From: Callaeas wilsoni | Taxonomy: Eukaryota; Chordata; Aves; Passeriformes; Callaeidae | NCBI GenBank assembly: GCA_013398955.1 | Contig: VWPU01009721.1 | Location: 78,501 to 142,500 of the forward strand | Length of the DNA: 64,000 nucleotides | Reading direction: 5' to 3' | Shown here: positions 25,951-38,142 of the stretch, one piece after another | Layout: each line of letters starts with the position of its first letter | Numbering within the stretch: the stretch's first letter is position 1 | Position numbers and translations under genes: made by a program | The notes under the pieces: generated by a model | Told to the model about the DNA's origin: nothing | Seen by the model: the letters and a program-made list of their open reading frames with translations, nothing else | The model's database searches: none

Positions 25951-26160
25951 AGATTCTGAGTGCTCCATTACAGCCAACACAAAGAAGACGTATTCTTGAC
26001 CACTCTGCAGCTGCTTATTCTCAAATCCACCATAATGCTTCTTATCCCCCAATGTGAATTCCGTAGGAAGAACTTCAAAGTGAGCTGCAATATATGGCTT
26101 TAATTCAACTTCCCTCCCAAGACGAATGCTTCTGCGTTTCCTAGCTATCTCCTTAAGCAG
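25951..26160 (-). CDS. PTPRD: PTPRD exon 11: proteolytic cleavage region of the ectodomain
   Basis: This 210-nt exon, phase 0 at both ends, encodes [20 protein letters not shown], then [20 protein letters not shown] and [24 protein letters not shown] matches the furin-type site at which LAR-family receptors are cut into two non-covalently linked subunits, a known family property. The acceptor is attctaaag before 26160, preceded by C/T-rich sequence including the (CU)10 tract. The donor is gtaagt at 25950. Confidence 0.95.
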
Positions 26161-26191
26161 CTTTAGAATGAAGGGAGAGAAAAGAAAGTGG

Positions 26192-26211
26192 GAGAGAGAG
26201 AGAGAGAGAGA
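26192..26211. repeat. (GA)10 dinucleotide repeat upstream of exon 11 (CU repeat in the transcript)
   Basis: Ten gapless GA units lie 31 nt from the exon 11 acceptor. In the pre-mRNA they read as a UCUCU tract in the polypyrimidine region. Confidence 0.95.
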
Positions 26212-26543
26212 AAGCATAAACAGAAAGAAAACTGTAAACAATTTTATTGTAACTTATTGACAGTGTAATGAGAAAATTTAATGCATGACCAGGAACTACA
26301 AAAAACAATTTATCCACATTTCATGGGACATATCAGTATCACTAAATCAATCCTTGCAAAATCTTCCAATTTCTTGTCATTCTTGTTAAGATTAGATACT
26401 AGGAGGAAATTGCAGTGCCCAGACTACAAAGACAAAACAATTTTTAGATACTGTTCTGTCTAGAAGGAGGTAGGGAAAGGATAAGAAGACAATGTACTTT
26501 CTGTGAGGACACATAAATACACAGATCATAATACATACTTTAC

Positions 26544-26588
26544 ATCTATCTATCTATCTATCTATCTATCTATATCTATATCTATATT
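26544..26588. repeat. (ATCT)n tetranucleotide microsatellite passing into (ATATCT)n
   Basis: About eight copies of atct are followed by three copies of atatct. It sits directly beside the CR1 3' end. Length variation is likely. Confidence 0.95.
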
Positions 26589-26593
26589 CAGTC

Positions 26594-26765
26594 AGTCATA
26601 GAATAGAACCATAAAATCAATTACGTTGGAGAGGACATTTAAGATTGAGTCCAGCCATTAATCTAATACTGCCAAGTCCACGATTAAACCATGTCCTTAA
26701 TCACCACAACTACACATCTTTTTAAATACCTCCAGGGATGGGTGACTGAATCACTTCTTCTGAGA
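26594..26765 (-). mobile_element. short CR1 LINE 3' fragment
   Basis: The plus strand shows cagtcatagaatagaacc, ttaagattgagtccagcc, then ctgccaagtccacgattaaa, then aaatacctccagggatgg. This is the reverse complement of a CR1 3' end. It abuts the tetranucleotide repeat, which may have grown from its 3' terminus. Confidence 0.85.
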
Positions 26766-27295
26766 AACAAAGCTAAAATTTCCATCAATACATCTGTGAC
26801 AAGATTAGATGCTAGGCTCAAACTTGGAAAACATATACTAACTAATAAAGGAACTTCAGCTCAGCTAGTATAATCTATTGATGAATTACTTATTCAATCA
26901 GAAAAATGCTTCTTCAACAGCTATTATTGCTTTAGATATACTGGCATTCCACAAAAATTAGTCTGATTTGAATACAAGGAGTCTGAACTTTTCCTGTGTG
27001 ATAAACAATGACTTCTAAGGCCTCTCTGTGGTTCCCCTTGCTTTTTGCTTATGAAACTTATACAATGTCCTGTAGTCTTATAGTTAAATCACAATTTTTT
27101 CTAAGGTCACATAGTTGTTTAGTCTTTTTAGCATACTAACAGTTCTAATGCAGTAGATTAGCACAAAATTCATTGCTAGGAGGAGGACACAAACCTCCAG
27201 AATGAGAAGGAGCTTTAAAAAAAAAGTTACTAAAATCTGATCTTAACTATATATATTAATTTCAAAGTACATGTTTAGTCAGGAAAGCTCTCCAA

Positions 27296-27735
27296 AGAAT
27301 CACAGAACATGCTGAGTTGGAAGAGACCCTCAAGGATCGTTGAGTCCAACTCCTGGCTCTGTACAGGACAGTCCCAGGAGTCATTCCATGTGCCTGAGAG
27401 CACTGAATTCTGTCAGGCTGGTGGTGTGACCACTGCCCTGGGGAGCCTATTCCAATGCCCAACCATCCTCTGAGTGAAGAACCTTTTTCTAATATCCAAC
27501 CTAAACCTTCCCTGATACAATTTCAGGCCATTCCCTCGAGTCCTGTCCACTAGTCAACACAGAGTGAAAAGATCAGTGTCTGCCCCTTCACCTTCCCCTC
27601 ATGAGGAAGTTGTAGCTGCAATGAGGTCTTCCCTCAGTCTCCTCCAGGCTGAACAAACCAAGTGACCTCAGCCACTCCACATATGGCTTCCCCTCAAGGC
27701 CCTTCACCATCTTCAGTGCCCTCTTGATTTAGGCC
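27296..27735 (-). mobile_element. CR1 LINE 3' fragment
   Basis: The plus strand reads the reverse complement of the CR1 3' region: agaatcacagaacatgctga, gttggaagagaccctcaagg, then cattccctcgagtcctgtc, then gtctcctccaggctgaacaa. The 3' end is at the low coordinate. About 440 bp long, 5'-truncated, same strand as PTPRD. Confidence 0.93.
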
Positions 27736-30700
27736 ACAGCTTAGTGAGCACATCTTTTTGCCTTCCCCTCATGGGATCTTGTATTTGGCAATTACACAAT
27801 TAACAATTCCAATGCATGTAAAGCAATCTAATATTCACTCTGCTACTGAGAAAGAAGCTTTTAATACTGAATACTTTGATATCCCTTCTCACTGACTAAA
27901 TTCAAGATTACAGGTACATATGAAAACAAGCTGCACCACTTGAATCCAGGCTTCCTTAACATTGAGGGCATTTGGATGTTATATCTTCTAAGATCTACAC
28001 AGTCAACTGCTTTCCAGCTCTAACCCTGAGTCTGTTGCAGAGATTTTACATCCATTTAACTCTATCAATTTCCATGCCATGACACAAGAGCTGGTACAGT
28101 GCAATGGATCCCTTGAGCATAAAAAGAACTAGCTGTAATTTGAGACTAGAAATCATTATTCATTACTCAAGGACACTATTCCAATCAGCAGTCCGTATTT
28201 CTCTTTCATTCTTCCTAAACAGTTTAATGAGCAGCTAGAGTCAATTTGCGTCGTATAAAAATGAGGGCAGCAGAGAACTGTAATATTGAAGAGATTTCTA
28301 TTTAGTTACTTTATTGAAGGTGACTCTCACATCTGTTGGTAGCTTCCTATGCCCCGGGTAGAGTTATGAAATGCAGACCATGAGGCAGAGAATAATCAAA
28401 GTTTGTTCCAGGTTAGATCAGTCCTTATAGGAACTGCTGAGGGAAGCACTCTGGAAAGTTTGTCTCTGTATAACGCCACATTTTATAACAATGGCTATAC
28501 AGAAGGCTGAGCTCTGGCTATCTGGAAGTCTGCCAAAACATGAAGCTAAGTATTGAGGTAATAACAGTGTATGCTAGCTTAAAGTCAGGAGCCACAAATA
28601 CAACAGTACTAGTACAGGTATACGGCTTGTGCCATCCCTGAAGATAACTGATACTTCCATGTACCACTTTCACTGCAATTTAAAGCTGTGTGTCTGCCTC
28701 AACTAAATTCTTTATCTTAAGTTTCCAGATTAATGCGTATTTACAATTTAGACTATAAATAACTCATAATAAAATGTCGAAGTACTGTAGGAGTACTGCA
28801 ATCAAAATTAGATAGAGCTTGAGAGGCAAAGAAAAATATTTGATCTTGACTATTTCTCGCATTTGAAATAGTAACAGAAAATGCATATATTGGAAGAAAA
28901 TGCAAGACCGAAGTACAGTATTAGAGTAATCAGAAACTGAGTTTTGGCTATGAATGCTGAAAGTTAGTTAGCCTGAGTCAAATTAGTTCAACTTTTCAAA
29001 GGTGGTTATTCACCACCTAAGGCTAGTTATACTGAGGTGTGTTTCTGTGTAGATAAAAACTTTGTCTGTAACATTGATTACACGACTGAGTAGACCTCAG
29101 GTGAACCTCCAGCCTCATTCATGTTTCAAATGTAAATGGAGTTGTTGCCAAATATCATTACTTGCTTATATGTCTCCCATTGTAATTTATACACAGATTT
29201 CAATAAAATAACTGAATTAATTTAAGACTTAACATGGCAACCTTTATTTAGGTTTTACTGCTTACAGATCTAAAGTAATCCTACTAGGTAATACTTACTG
29301 CAAATCATAATATTTTTTCCTGTTTCATTTATTTGCATGACGTATCTATTTAAAGTCACTAAACCTCATGATATTAAAAAAAAAAAGGAATTTTGAGTTG
29401 GTAAAAAATGACTATCTCTAAAAATTTTTTTTTTTCAGACATCAAACATCTAGTCCATTATCTTCTCTTTTAAAACTAGGCATCCGTCTTAGTTTCTTTC
29501 AGAGCTGAGCTTCAAGGAACTGGAAGATTAGGTAACTACAATAAGGCTGAAGAGTCTTTTTGGACTGCTCAGTTATGTAATGGAGTTATATTCCAGAGCT
29601 GTGTTATTAGCAAATACTTTTCTTTCAACAATCTTAGCAAAGTATTTGGAGCATAGTTCTTTGAAAAATCTATTGCCCAACCATTTCTGATACTAGGCAC
29701 ATATCTGATATCATACTAAAAATACAAATACACACAAGTATCCTCACTTGACCATCAGGAACAGAGAGTAGTGTTTTTTGGGGGGGTGGTGGTGTTTTTC
29801 TCGTAGTTTTTTTTGGTGTTTTTTTTTGGGGGGGGTTTATTGTTGTTATTTTTTTCCAAATGTATTTATTGTGGCACTGTGTTCACAAGCTTGTCAGGAA
29901 TAGCACACTTAATAAAATGCATACTTTCCAATGCTGGAAGAAAACCAGTCTTTTAAGTAATAGAAACTGAATGAGTTAGCATGATCTGTAGTTGCTGCCT
30001 GCTTTTAATGTCTTTCTCTACTCAGTTCTTGCTATATGTATTGGTGGCAATTGTAAAAGATTTATCAAGGGGTTTAGCTCTTTATCAGAAATAATTTTCA
30101 TTTTCCAGTCAATGCATATCTTATTTCTTCCATCATTAATTCTACAATGTGGTCTCAATTATATCAATACAAGTGGGAAACAACCAATCCTGACAAAAAT
30201 ATTTCTGAATTAGTAAATGCTCTTTATCAATATGTTATACAGACTAAGGCAACACAACTTGCAGGATGATTAAAATGACCCTTTGTTATGGGAATCAGCA
30301 GGAATCATAGAATTTAATTGCCAGAAAGTTCAATGTCATCTGGCACCTATCCTTTAATCTATTAATGCTGAATATGACTACAGTCTTTGGATGTTAAAGG
30401 TGGGTGGTAATACTCCATCATTTTCCATTACTGTATGGATGTGGCTGTCAGAGTTTTACTGTTTAAGTGTATTTGATGTCACCTATGACTACGATCATGA
30501 GCTGATGGCATTTACGACCCAAGTTCTTTTAACAGGAAGAAGTTAATAGATCAAACCAAGCCATTGCTGTGGTTGAATGAAGTGAGATGATCACATAAAT
30601 GAAACTGGTCAAAAAGAAACACAGGGTTGAATCAGCCAGTCATCATGCCTTCCTCTGAACAATTGTTTTTAATATTCTGATCAAGGATTTGCCCGTTGCT

Positions 30701-31934
30701 GTGATAAAGACTGAAAGAATTCCATTTATATTTTGAATGCTTTCTACAACACTGTTAGTCTGGTGAGGACCTTTATTTTCCCTACATTTTGGTGCAAAAT
30801 TTGAAATTTATATCTGTTTTGTCAATGGCAGGAGAGAAAAAAACCTTTACGCTTGCTCATGGGTGATCAACACTTCCCAGTAACTGTGTTACAGAGAAGC
30901 ATATGGTGAGGTTATCGCTGTAACATAAAACTCTTTAATCCACCAAGAGAAAATAGAAAAATAAATGGGATACAGTCAAAAGATCACTATACCAAGAGTA
31001 AAAAAACCTGATTATGGTCTTTGAATTGCAGAGGTATTACACATACAAAGAACCATAGCATCTGAATGTCATCTAAAATCTTGGCCAGATACAACTAGAA
31101 CAATAATAATACCGCCACCTGTCTTTTATAAAAATCTCTCATATGGTGCCCTTGAAAGAGCTTTAAAATCATAAACATTAGCATTAGTACAAATTTACAA
31201 ACTGAAAGAAGACAAGCTCGCATGAGCTATATTGTCCTTCAGTAAAACAGAAAACAGGGGTGAAAACTATACTTCCTGGAATTATTACTATATCAATAAC
31301 ATACCGAACTGATTTCTAGCATTGCTGGGCTTATTTCTAAAATGAAAGTAGTTCCCCCCCCTTGCATTAATGTAATTTACAGTTTCAAATGATGACACAG
31401 TGTTGCTCTTGCCTTCCTTGTTCATGCATTTATTTCTGATCACAAACTGTTGGTGGAATGGAGGCTATGTCTCACCAGAAGTATTACAGTATATGACAAT
31501 CAGGTAAAAACACCACCAGAAGGTCAAATGTTAAACTGTGGCACAAGTTGCAATTTAGCATTTGTTACAGACTTAGTAAACACCCCTCTAATGAACCAGA
31601 CCTTTATTACAGTTCATATTGTTGGTGATTAGGATTTTGCTGACAACTCATTTCACCTCCTGCACTTTTGCATCACTCTTTACAACAGAAAAAGAATAAA
31701 ATATTAGTGTCAACAAGTATCAGACACTTCGTGTTCTTTATTGCAATTTAATATCTTTACTGTCTTCTCATTTATGTAATTTGAATTTTTGTTTTAGTCT
31801 TCACAGGCTAATTCAAATATCAAGTATCCTGACAATGAAAACTTTTAAAACTTGTGATTTAATTACCTCAAACCAGCAAGACTGCTTGTTTAATAAAGGA
31901 GAAAAAAAACCAAAACCCACACCATATACAGTAC

Positions 31935-32025
31935 CTCATCTAGTTCCATTTCATCTGGACTCTCCCATGGTTTGATAAACTTTCCACGAGACCTCTTCAA
32001 AGGCACAATAACTATGTAATAGCCT
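31935..32025 (-). CDS. PTPRD: PTPRD exon 10: membrane-proximal ectodomain
   Basis: This 91-nt exon encodes [20 protein letters not shown], then [10 protein letters not shown]. It starts in phase 2, completing the lysine codon of ENIK, after tttacag, and ends in phase 0 at gtactg (donor 31934). It belongs to the region between FN3-8 and the proteolytic site. The donor is weaker than those of its neighbours. Confidence 0.94.
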
Positions 32026-35000
32026 CTGTAAAACAGTTGGACAAAAGTGAAGTTGAATGAAAAGGAATAGATTAACTGATGGAGGAGGTCTGTTTGGAGG
32101 AACTTAAGAGAAAAGTGGTATGTTGAGAATAAACTTCTGCACATTAATATGTCACCGCCAAACATAGCTGTAAATGTTCATACTCTTGAAATAACATCAA
32201 TTGTAAATCATCTGACAAACAAATGGAACCAATTACCTGCCTTTTTGTGTAAACATATAAATATTTATAAAAAACTTTAATTACAATGTACTAAATGCCG
32301 ACATGAAATACAAGAGCCATAGGTTATTTGTGCCTTGCCACCATCACACTGGGAAAAAACCCCAAAGCCCCAAATTGAAATACATTACCATATATTTAAA
32401 TCTCAATTACCAAACTATCTTCCCCCATTTTAATGTATCATCAGAACAGGACGTTAACAAAATGTATTTGTTAATGCCAATATCATCATAAAGAGAAAAG
32501 CAAGCAAACATGACATACACTGCACCTATACTCTCTTTCCTTTTGACAATCAAATGCCATTAGCTTTATTTACTTGAGTATTCTGTTCAGAGTCATAGGT
32601 AAGAGAGATTGACATATACTCTCTTTTCATCTAGGATTTGCAAATTATGTATATCAGTTTTCCTCAGAAATATCGTCCTAAAAATATTTTCTTCCTCCCC
32701 ACCCATGGAGACTAGTAAATTATATTTTCTAGTATGTCGGACATCTGCTACTCTCATTGTTTACTTCACGAAGCCTGGATATGTGTCAGGCTGATCCATA
32801 ACTTCACATTAGTGTGAAGGAAGAAGCAGTAGAATAACAACAGCAGGACATGCAGGATAGTGTAATATACATCTCCTTGGTAAACACACTTGTCAAAAAG
32901 TCAAGCACTCTCGATCTCAGAGGAGAGGGAGAGAAACTGGTTTCCTTTATTTCTAGTAACAAAAGCTTATTAAGGTGCTTCTGGGTCTCCATTATGGAAG
33001 ATAATTTTAGTGTCTCATGGGCCATTTCCTCTTCCAGTCTGCATTTTTTTTACAGCCCACTCAGCCTTCTGCAAAACTATTAATTTTACGCATGCAATGC
33101 AGCTGAAAATCCTAAGTAATTAACAAAAAAGAGTCTACTGAAAAGGAGCTGCCTTACAATTGACTAAAAACCATCTCAGTCTAAGCCACCTATATAAACT
33201 GTCTTTTTTACCATACCAGTGCAAGCCATTTTAATCATCTCTTCTTATTTAAAGCTTTTTCCCATAAAACAAATGTAACAAAACTCTAGATTTTAGATTT
33301 TCAGCTCCTGTAGAAAGTACATGTATTCATTAATTCCTGGGTTAAGAAATCTGAGGAAGTTTTCTGTGGAAATTCTGAGCTCCAACAGGAGTGCTGGAAA
33401 GAAGTGTTGCCCACTGATTTTTGACTAGTGTCCACTTGCTGTATTTCAGTATTTTAAAAAACATCAGTGGCATGCATTCTTATAGTGACAATATTATAAA
33501 TCATCTTTTAAAAAGATGCAAAACTGCAAGGCTGGTTGTACCCAGACTTTAAACCTGCACTGGTCTATTAAAAATACTTTGAATAGCAAATCCTAGTGGA
33601 CGCTAACTTATCCATGTGTACAGTAACAACCTACATATCCTTTCTTTAACAGATGCCTAAGAATCAAGACAAAAAGAAATGAGAACTTGCCCATCTATGT
33701 CTTTCAAATATCAAAGATACATACTTATCCTTTTCTTTTTTTCCCTGCATCTTTTTATTTTTTAAGCTGAGTGTTCATACATTTTTCTTTTCGATCAAGG
33801 AACATCCAGCACATAAATGTAACTCTCACACTCTTTTTCACTTCCTTCATGAAAGTCTCCCTCTCATAACTTTGAAAATCTAAGACTTTCAACACAGAGT
33901 ATTTTAAACTGAAAGAACAAGTAGATCAATAGTAAGCAGAAAAATGAAAATGTTCACACTAATATGGAGTGCTGCAAATTGTGAAGGACAACATAGTTCT
34001 GTGATTTTTAGCTAACTGCAAAAAATGTAGCATCCTCTGAAAAACATGTTTTATAGTTTATGTCATTATTCGCTTGCTTGTTTTTAGGCTGGGGATTTTC
34101 CAGGTGGAGGGGGGAGGGAGGAGGGTGAGAAATAAAGAGTTTGTTTGGATATTGTTTTATCTACTGAGTATTTGAAAGGCCAAAGTCTTCCACAAAACTC
34201 TGTTTTTACTTAAGACTTTTCAAAGATATAAGAGATTCAGAGAAACATAAACTGTCCTTTACACATAAAAATCGCTTTGGAAATAGCCCAAAATACTAAA
34301 AGAAACAAAAATTAAGAACTTGGTCCCTTGAGATGAGCAAAAGAGATACATTTTATTAATCATAAGGTGAGCTCTGCACAAATTCCTGTGCTGTATCATC
34401 ATCAAACACTGACAAATACTACCATCTTTAACTACAAATATTACAAAGCCTTTTATAACATTACCCTCAGTCTCATTACCTATACTTCATTAGAGCAAAC
34501 CATTACCTGTTTCACTTTCTATGTAATTAGTATTATTGAAAAATTCTCAGTACTTCATTGTAAGCTAGGGACAATCCCGAGCATATAATGTACCCATAGA
34601 GGAGCAGCATGTTTTAAAATGTCAGCATAACTAATATATGAAATTGTTCTTCCCATACAATGCAGACTAACCTTACTTATTCTACCAAGCATCAGGTCAG
34701 GATTTCCGTTCATTAGGTAGTTGCTTTGGTATGCCTGCTCCAAGGGTCAAGTCAATCTTTGTTGTTGTGTTTTATTTTCTCAAGCCTGATTAAATCTTCT
34801 TAGAAAACAGATGTATGAGTAGATGATACATTATTTGCAAAATTGGCAGTTGGACTCTGTAGACTTAATGTACCTTTTCTTACGTCACTTAGCCTCTTTA
34901 GCTTTTTTACACTACATAAAAAGAAGGGAACTGTCTTTTATTTCAACGCTATCTTCTGCTACTGTTTGATCAGCTATCCTGCACGTTTTTCTCTCTGTGA

Positions 35001-36589
35001 ATTCTCTGCCTCATAAATCTTTTTTGACTCATTCCATCTTCAGTCTTCCTTAGCTGCATTTGTTACTGACTGCATCTTACTCAATCTAATGATAATGACT
35101 ACATTTTTCAGTTTTTCATCCTTTTAATGTTTCAAAGTCATTTATTTCTTGACCTTACCTGCCTCAAAATCTTCAGGCAGTAATGAAAAAGGGGGCAGGT
35201 TTCTAGAAAGCTGTAAAAATCCACCAGGGAGAGGCCAAGTTGAATCCCCAACATTTAATGACTGGCTCATTTTCCTTCCCATTTCCTTTACATTACCTAT
35301 GGGAACCTTACAGATCAACAAGAATCACTATAAGCAGAGCAGTAACACTTATTGATTGTATCATGCCTCATGTTTTCCTGGCAAATCTTTAATGTCTAAC
35401 CTCTCTAATCCCTGCTGACCATGCGCTCTTAGATCTTTAGTCCTATCTCTGTTGTTTAAATTTCCACACCACCTGTTCCTGCTCAAAATCTACGTAACCT
35501 CTAGAAAACTTACAAATTTTTTTAGCAAAATTTCTTTTTTTTTTCTGAGGCCAGTGAAGAGGACAAGGTATTTTTATCCTGACAAAAAACATCATAATTA
35601 ATTAATTCAAATTAATTTAAGTACAGTAACAATTCCTTAAAACTCCATATAATTCTTGAGTGACTGAGTCTGAGTACTTCAAGGAGCTACAGCAGGGTCG
35701 TTATGCATTGATGGGTTATCCATTCTTTTTGAGATGATATATTGTTCAAAATATAACTGGTTTTCTGCATCCTTCGTTTTGCAGTCCATGATGAAACACT
35801 AAAGTGCTCTAAGAAAAATCTGCAAACTAAACGACAATCAGTCTCCATACAAGTCTTATGTACCTGAAAAACTTAGTAAGAGTTCTAGTAAGAACTGACG
35901 TATAGTGATCATCTATTACTATTACCTCACCACTTCAGGCTTGACCAAAAGTTAAAAGAAATTAAGGGCATGACCCCAATACCTCAAACACTGACATGCT
36001 TGGGACTTTAATCGCCTGACTAGGAAGCCTCTTCCAGTTTGAAAACACTCACAGTAAAGAAATGCTTCCTAATTCATCTGAACCTCCCCTGATGCAGCTC
36101 TGAGGCATTGCCTTATGTTCTATAAATGGATGTTAGGAAGAAGAGATCAGCAGCTACCTCTTCACTTCCCCTCCTCAGGAAGCTGCAGAGAGCAAGGAGG
36201 TCAGCCTTCAGCCTTCTTTTCTCCAAGCTAAACAAGCCCAAAGCCCTTAGCAGCTCCTCACAGGACATTCCTTTCAGTCCTTCCATCAGATTTGTTGCTC
36301 TCTGTTGGATGCACTCAAAGACCTTTACAACAGAATTTAACATCTGTTTTAATTTTCATGCCACTCATGACTGCCCAGTGTTCCAACCTATCTACATCCC
36401 TCTGTAAGGCCTCCTGTTCCTTGAGAGAGTCAACAGCACTATATCAAATATTACACTGATACTAGTTCAAATTCTACTGCAGAGTACTGTAGTCTCAGTA
36501 CTATTTTAAAGTATAAAGGTGTAGTCCACCATCAAAGGTTAGAATGATCATCCCTCTCGAGTTAAAAACAATGGTATTCATTCACTCAC
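32026..36589 (-). other. PTPRD: PTPRD intron 9 (4.6 kb) with a CR1 fragment
   Basis: This intron contains a minus-oriented CR1 fragment at about 36015-36420 and a G-rich stretch at 34091-34126. The rest is unclassified AT-rich intron with no visible exon. Confidence 0.75.
36015..36420 (-). mobile_element. CR1 LINE fragment, diverged
   Basis: Read on the minus strand, the CR1 landmarks are ttggagaaaagaaggctgaa, then ctccctgcagcttcctgagg-like sequence, and attaggaagcatttctttac. The extreme 3' end of the element is missing and both edges are approximate. It has the same orientation as PTPRD. Confidence 0.82.
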
Positions 36590-36843
36590 TTTATATTCTC
36601 ATTTGAGGGTACTTCTGGAAGCTCCACAGTTATCATGCCATCTAAGTTGGTCTTTCCAATGAAGACTGGCTTTGTGCGAAGCACGTCTGGTGCAGTCTTT
36701 GCTGTTACTCTGTGCTGAAGACCCCCAGCACTATTCCCTCTGTTTGTCAGGACAAATGAATATGATGTCTCTGGCTTCAAGTTTGTGATCAGCTTTTGAG
36801 TAGCACGTCCATCAACCTCCATTTTCCCATCATCATAAAGAAT
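36590..36843 (-). CDS. PTPRD: PTPRD exon 9: FN3 domain 8, second half, and start of the membrane-proximal region
   Basis: This 254-nt exon starts in phase 0 with [18 protein letters not shown], continues [20 protein letters not shown] and [14 protein letters not shown], and ends [12 protein letters not shown] with the lysine codon split (phase 2). It completes FN3-8 and begins the linker leading to the cleavage site. The acceptor is taatttag before 36843 and the donor is gtgagt at 36589. The loop KMEVDG is shorter than the mammalian PTPRD form I recall, but I could not verify this. Confidence 0.95.
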
Positions 36844-37612
36844 CTAAATTAATACACAAAGGTAGTTCTGGTTACTAGAAGGAAAATAATGCTGTCACAC
36901 TGAATTCACGAATCACCCCACCTATAAATTTAAATAATAAATAAATTTAAGTTTATTTGGACATTTTAGGGTGTAAAATAGTGCTGAATTCACTACTGCA
37001 AGTAAATTTCTCACTTTCGGGGAAAAAAAAATGCTACATTGATATAAAACAATGTAAACACTCCTGAAACCCAATTTCACTTTTTCAAAGTCAGCAACTT
37101 TTTTGGAACCCAGAATTTATAGAAAGGTATTCTTGTTAAAAGTATCTTAACTTTTCCATTCACACTCCTTATTTAGAAAGATTTTTGTACCATTCAGTTC
37201 CTAAAATACTGTTCTTCTCTTGCCACTGCTTGAGATGATGTAAGTGATTAAGAATGGAGTGGAAGAAGTTCCAGGCAGACTGCATGTTACACTGAGTCTC
37301 TGGATAAAGCTATAGCTAGTTGAGTAAAAGAGTTGGAAATCAAAAATGTGCTGTTGTACATTGAGGAGACAAAAACCAAAATGGTACTCAATTGAATTCG
37401 CTATGGAAAAGACTAGAAAAATAGAAGAAAATTTTTGTTTCCTTTCACTATTTTCTTTAAAATACTGTAGCAGTGAATGAAAAATTAACAATCTTAGAAA
37501 CAAGGATACCCCCAATACATGTTCATGATACTTGCTCAGTAAGCTACTTAACCAGGTAAATATGTTGTCTAGTTTCTGTTATTTTTTCTTGTACAAAAGG
37601 AAAGTAACTTAC
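36844..37612 (-). other. PTPRD: PTPRD intron 8 (0.77 kb)
   Basis: This intron splits FN3-8. It is AT-rich, and no additional feature was recognised. Confidence 0.8.
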
Positions 37613-37710
37613 TTTGAAAGGCAAAGCTGAATTGTAGTTTTCTGGAATTTCCCAGGACAGCAAAACAGAAGTCTTCATTACTGCTTTAACATGAAAATTT
37701 TTTGCAAACA
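37613..37710 (-). CDS. PTPRD: PTPRD exon 8: FN3 domain 8, first half
   Basis: This 98-nt exon encodes [20 protein letters not shown], then [13 protein letters not shown]. It is the N-terminal half of the membrane-proximal FN3-8. It starts in phase 1 and ends in phase 0 at gtaagt (donor 37612). The acceptor is tttccagcag. The downstream AG is chosen because it gives the family sequence DQVFAKNF. Use of the upstream AG would move the start to 37713 and insert one alanine (DQAVFAKNF). Confidence 0.94.
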
Positions 37711-38142
37711 CTGCTGGAAAAAAAGAAAGAATGTATATAAACAACATCTTGGAGCTCAGATCTTGTCATATTTCCACTGCTACTTGGGAGCATTAGCTTT
37801 CCATTTAGGTCAAAAATCAATAAGGATTCAATTCTCCTACCTGTTTGTTCATATTTAAATATCATGTTTAAAGTCATTCTCACTCTTATCTAGTGATAAC
37901 CCAATACGCACATTTTCCTTACCTGAAAATATTGTGAAGAAGTTAGCCAGAACTTGCTTGGCAAGGGACAACTGAATTCTAAGGCATCCAAAACATATTA
38001 AGATTTATATACTTTACCTTTTGTGTTTGATGAACCTATTTTTATGAATGGGCCGGTCAGTTTTATTTACACCTTCATAAAAACTGATATCCAAAGACCG
38101 ATACTCCTTTAAAGGTCAACGCCATAAGCAGACAAATCCTAC
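37711..38142 (-). other. PTPRD: PTPRD intron 7 (0.43 kb)
   Basis: This short intron ends with a tandem acceptor CAGCAG (37716-37711). Nothing else is visible in it. Confidence 0.85.

Larger units (their letters stand above)
26161..31934 (-). other. PTPRD: PTPRD intron 10 (5.8 kb) with CR1 fragments and microsatellites
   Basis: This intron contains CR1 fragments at about 26594-26765 and 27296-27735, a tetranucleotide repeat at 26544-26588, a (GA)n repeat at 26192-26211 and a G/T-rich low-complexity tract at about 29773-29860. No exon or RNA gene was recognised. Confidence 0.75.

Noticed and set aside
29773..29860. G/T-rich tract considered as a quadruplex or telomere-like repeat
   Set aside because: It has only two long G-runs separated by T-rich sequence and no TTAGGG periodicity. 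Treated as low complexity.
30303..30400. Possible CR1 3' terminus (gaatcatagaattt...)
   Set aside because: Only the first dozen bases resemble CR1 and the following sequence does not keep the expected order of motifs.
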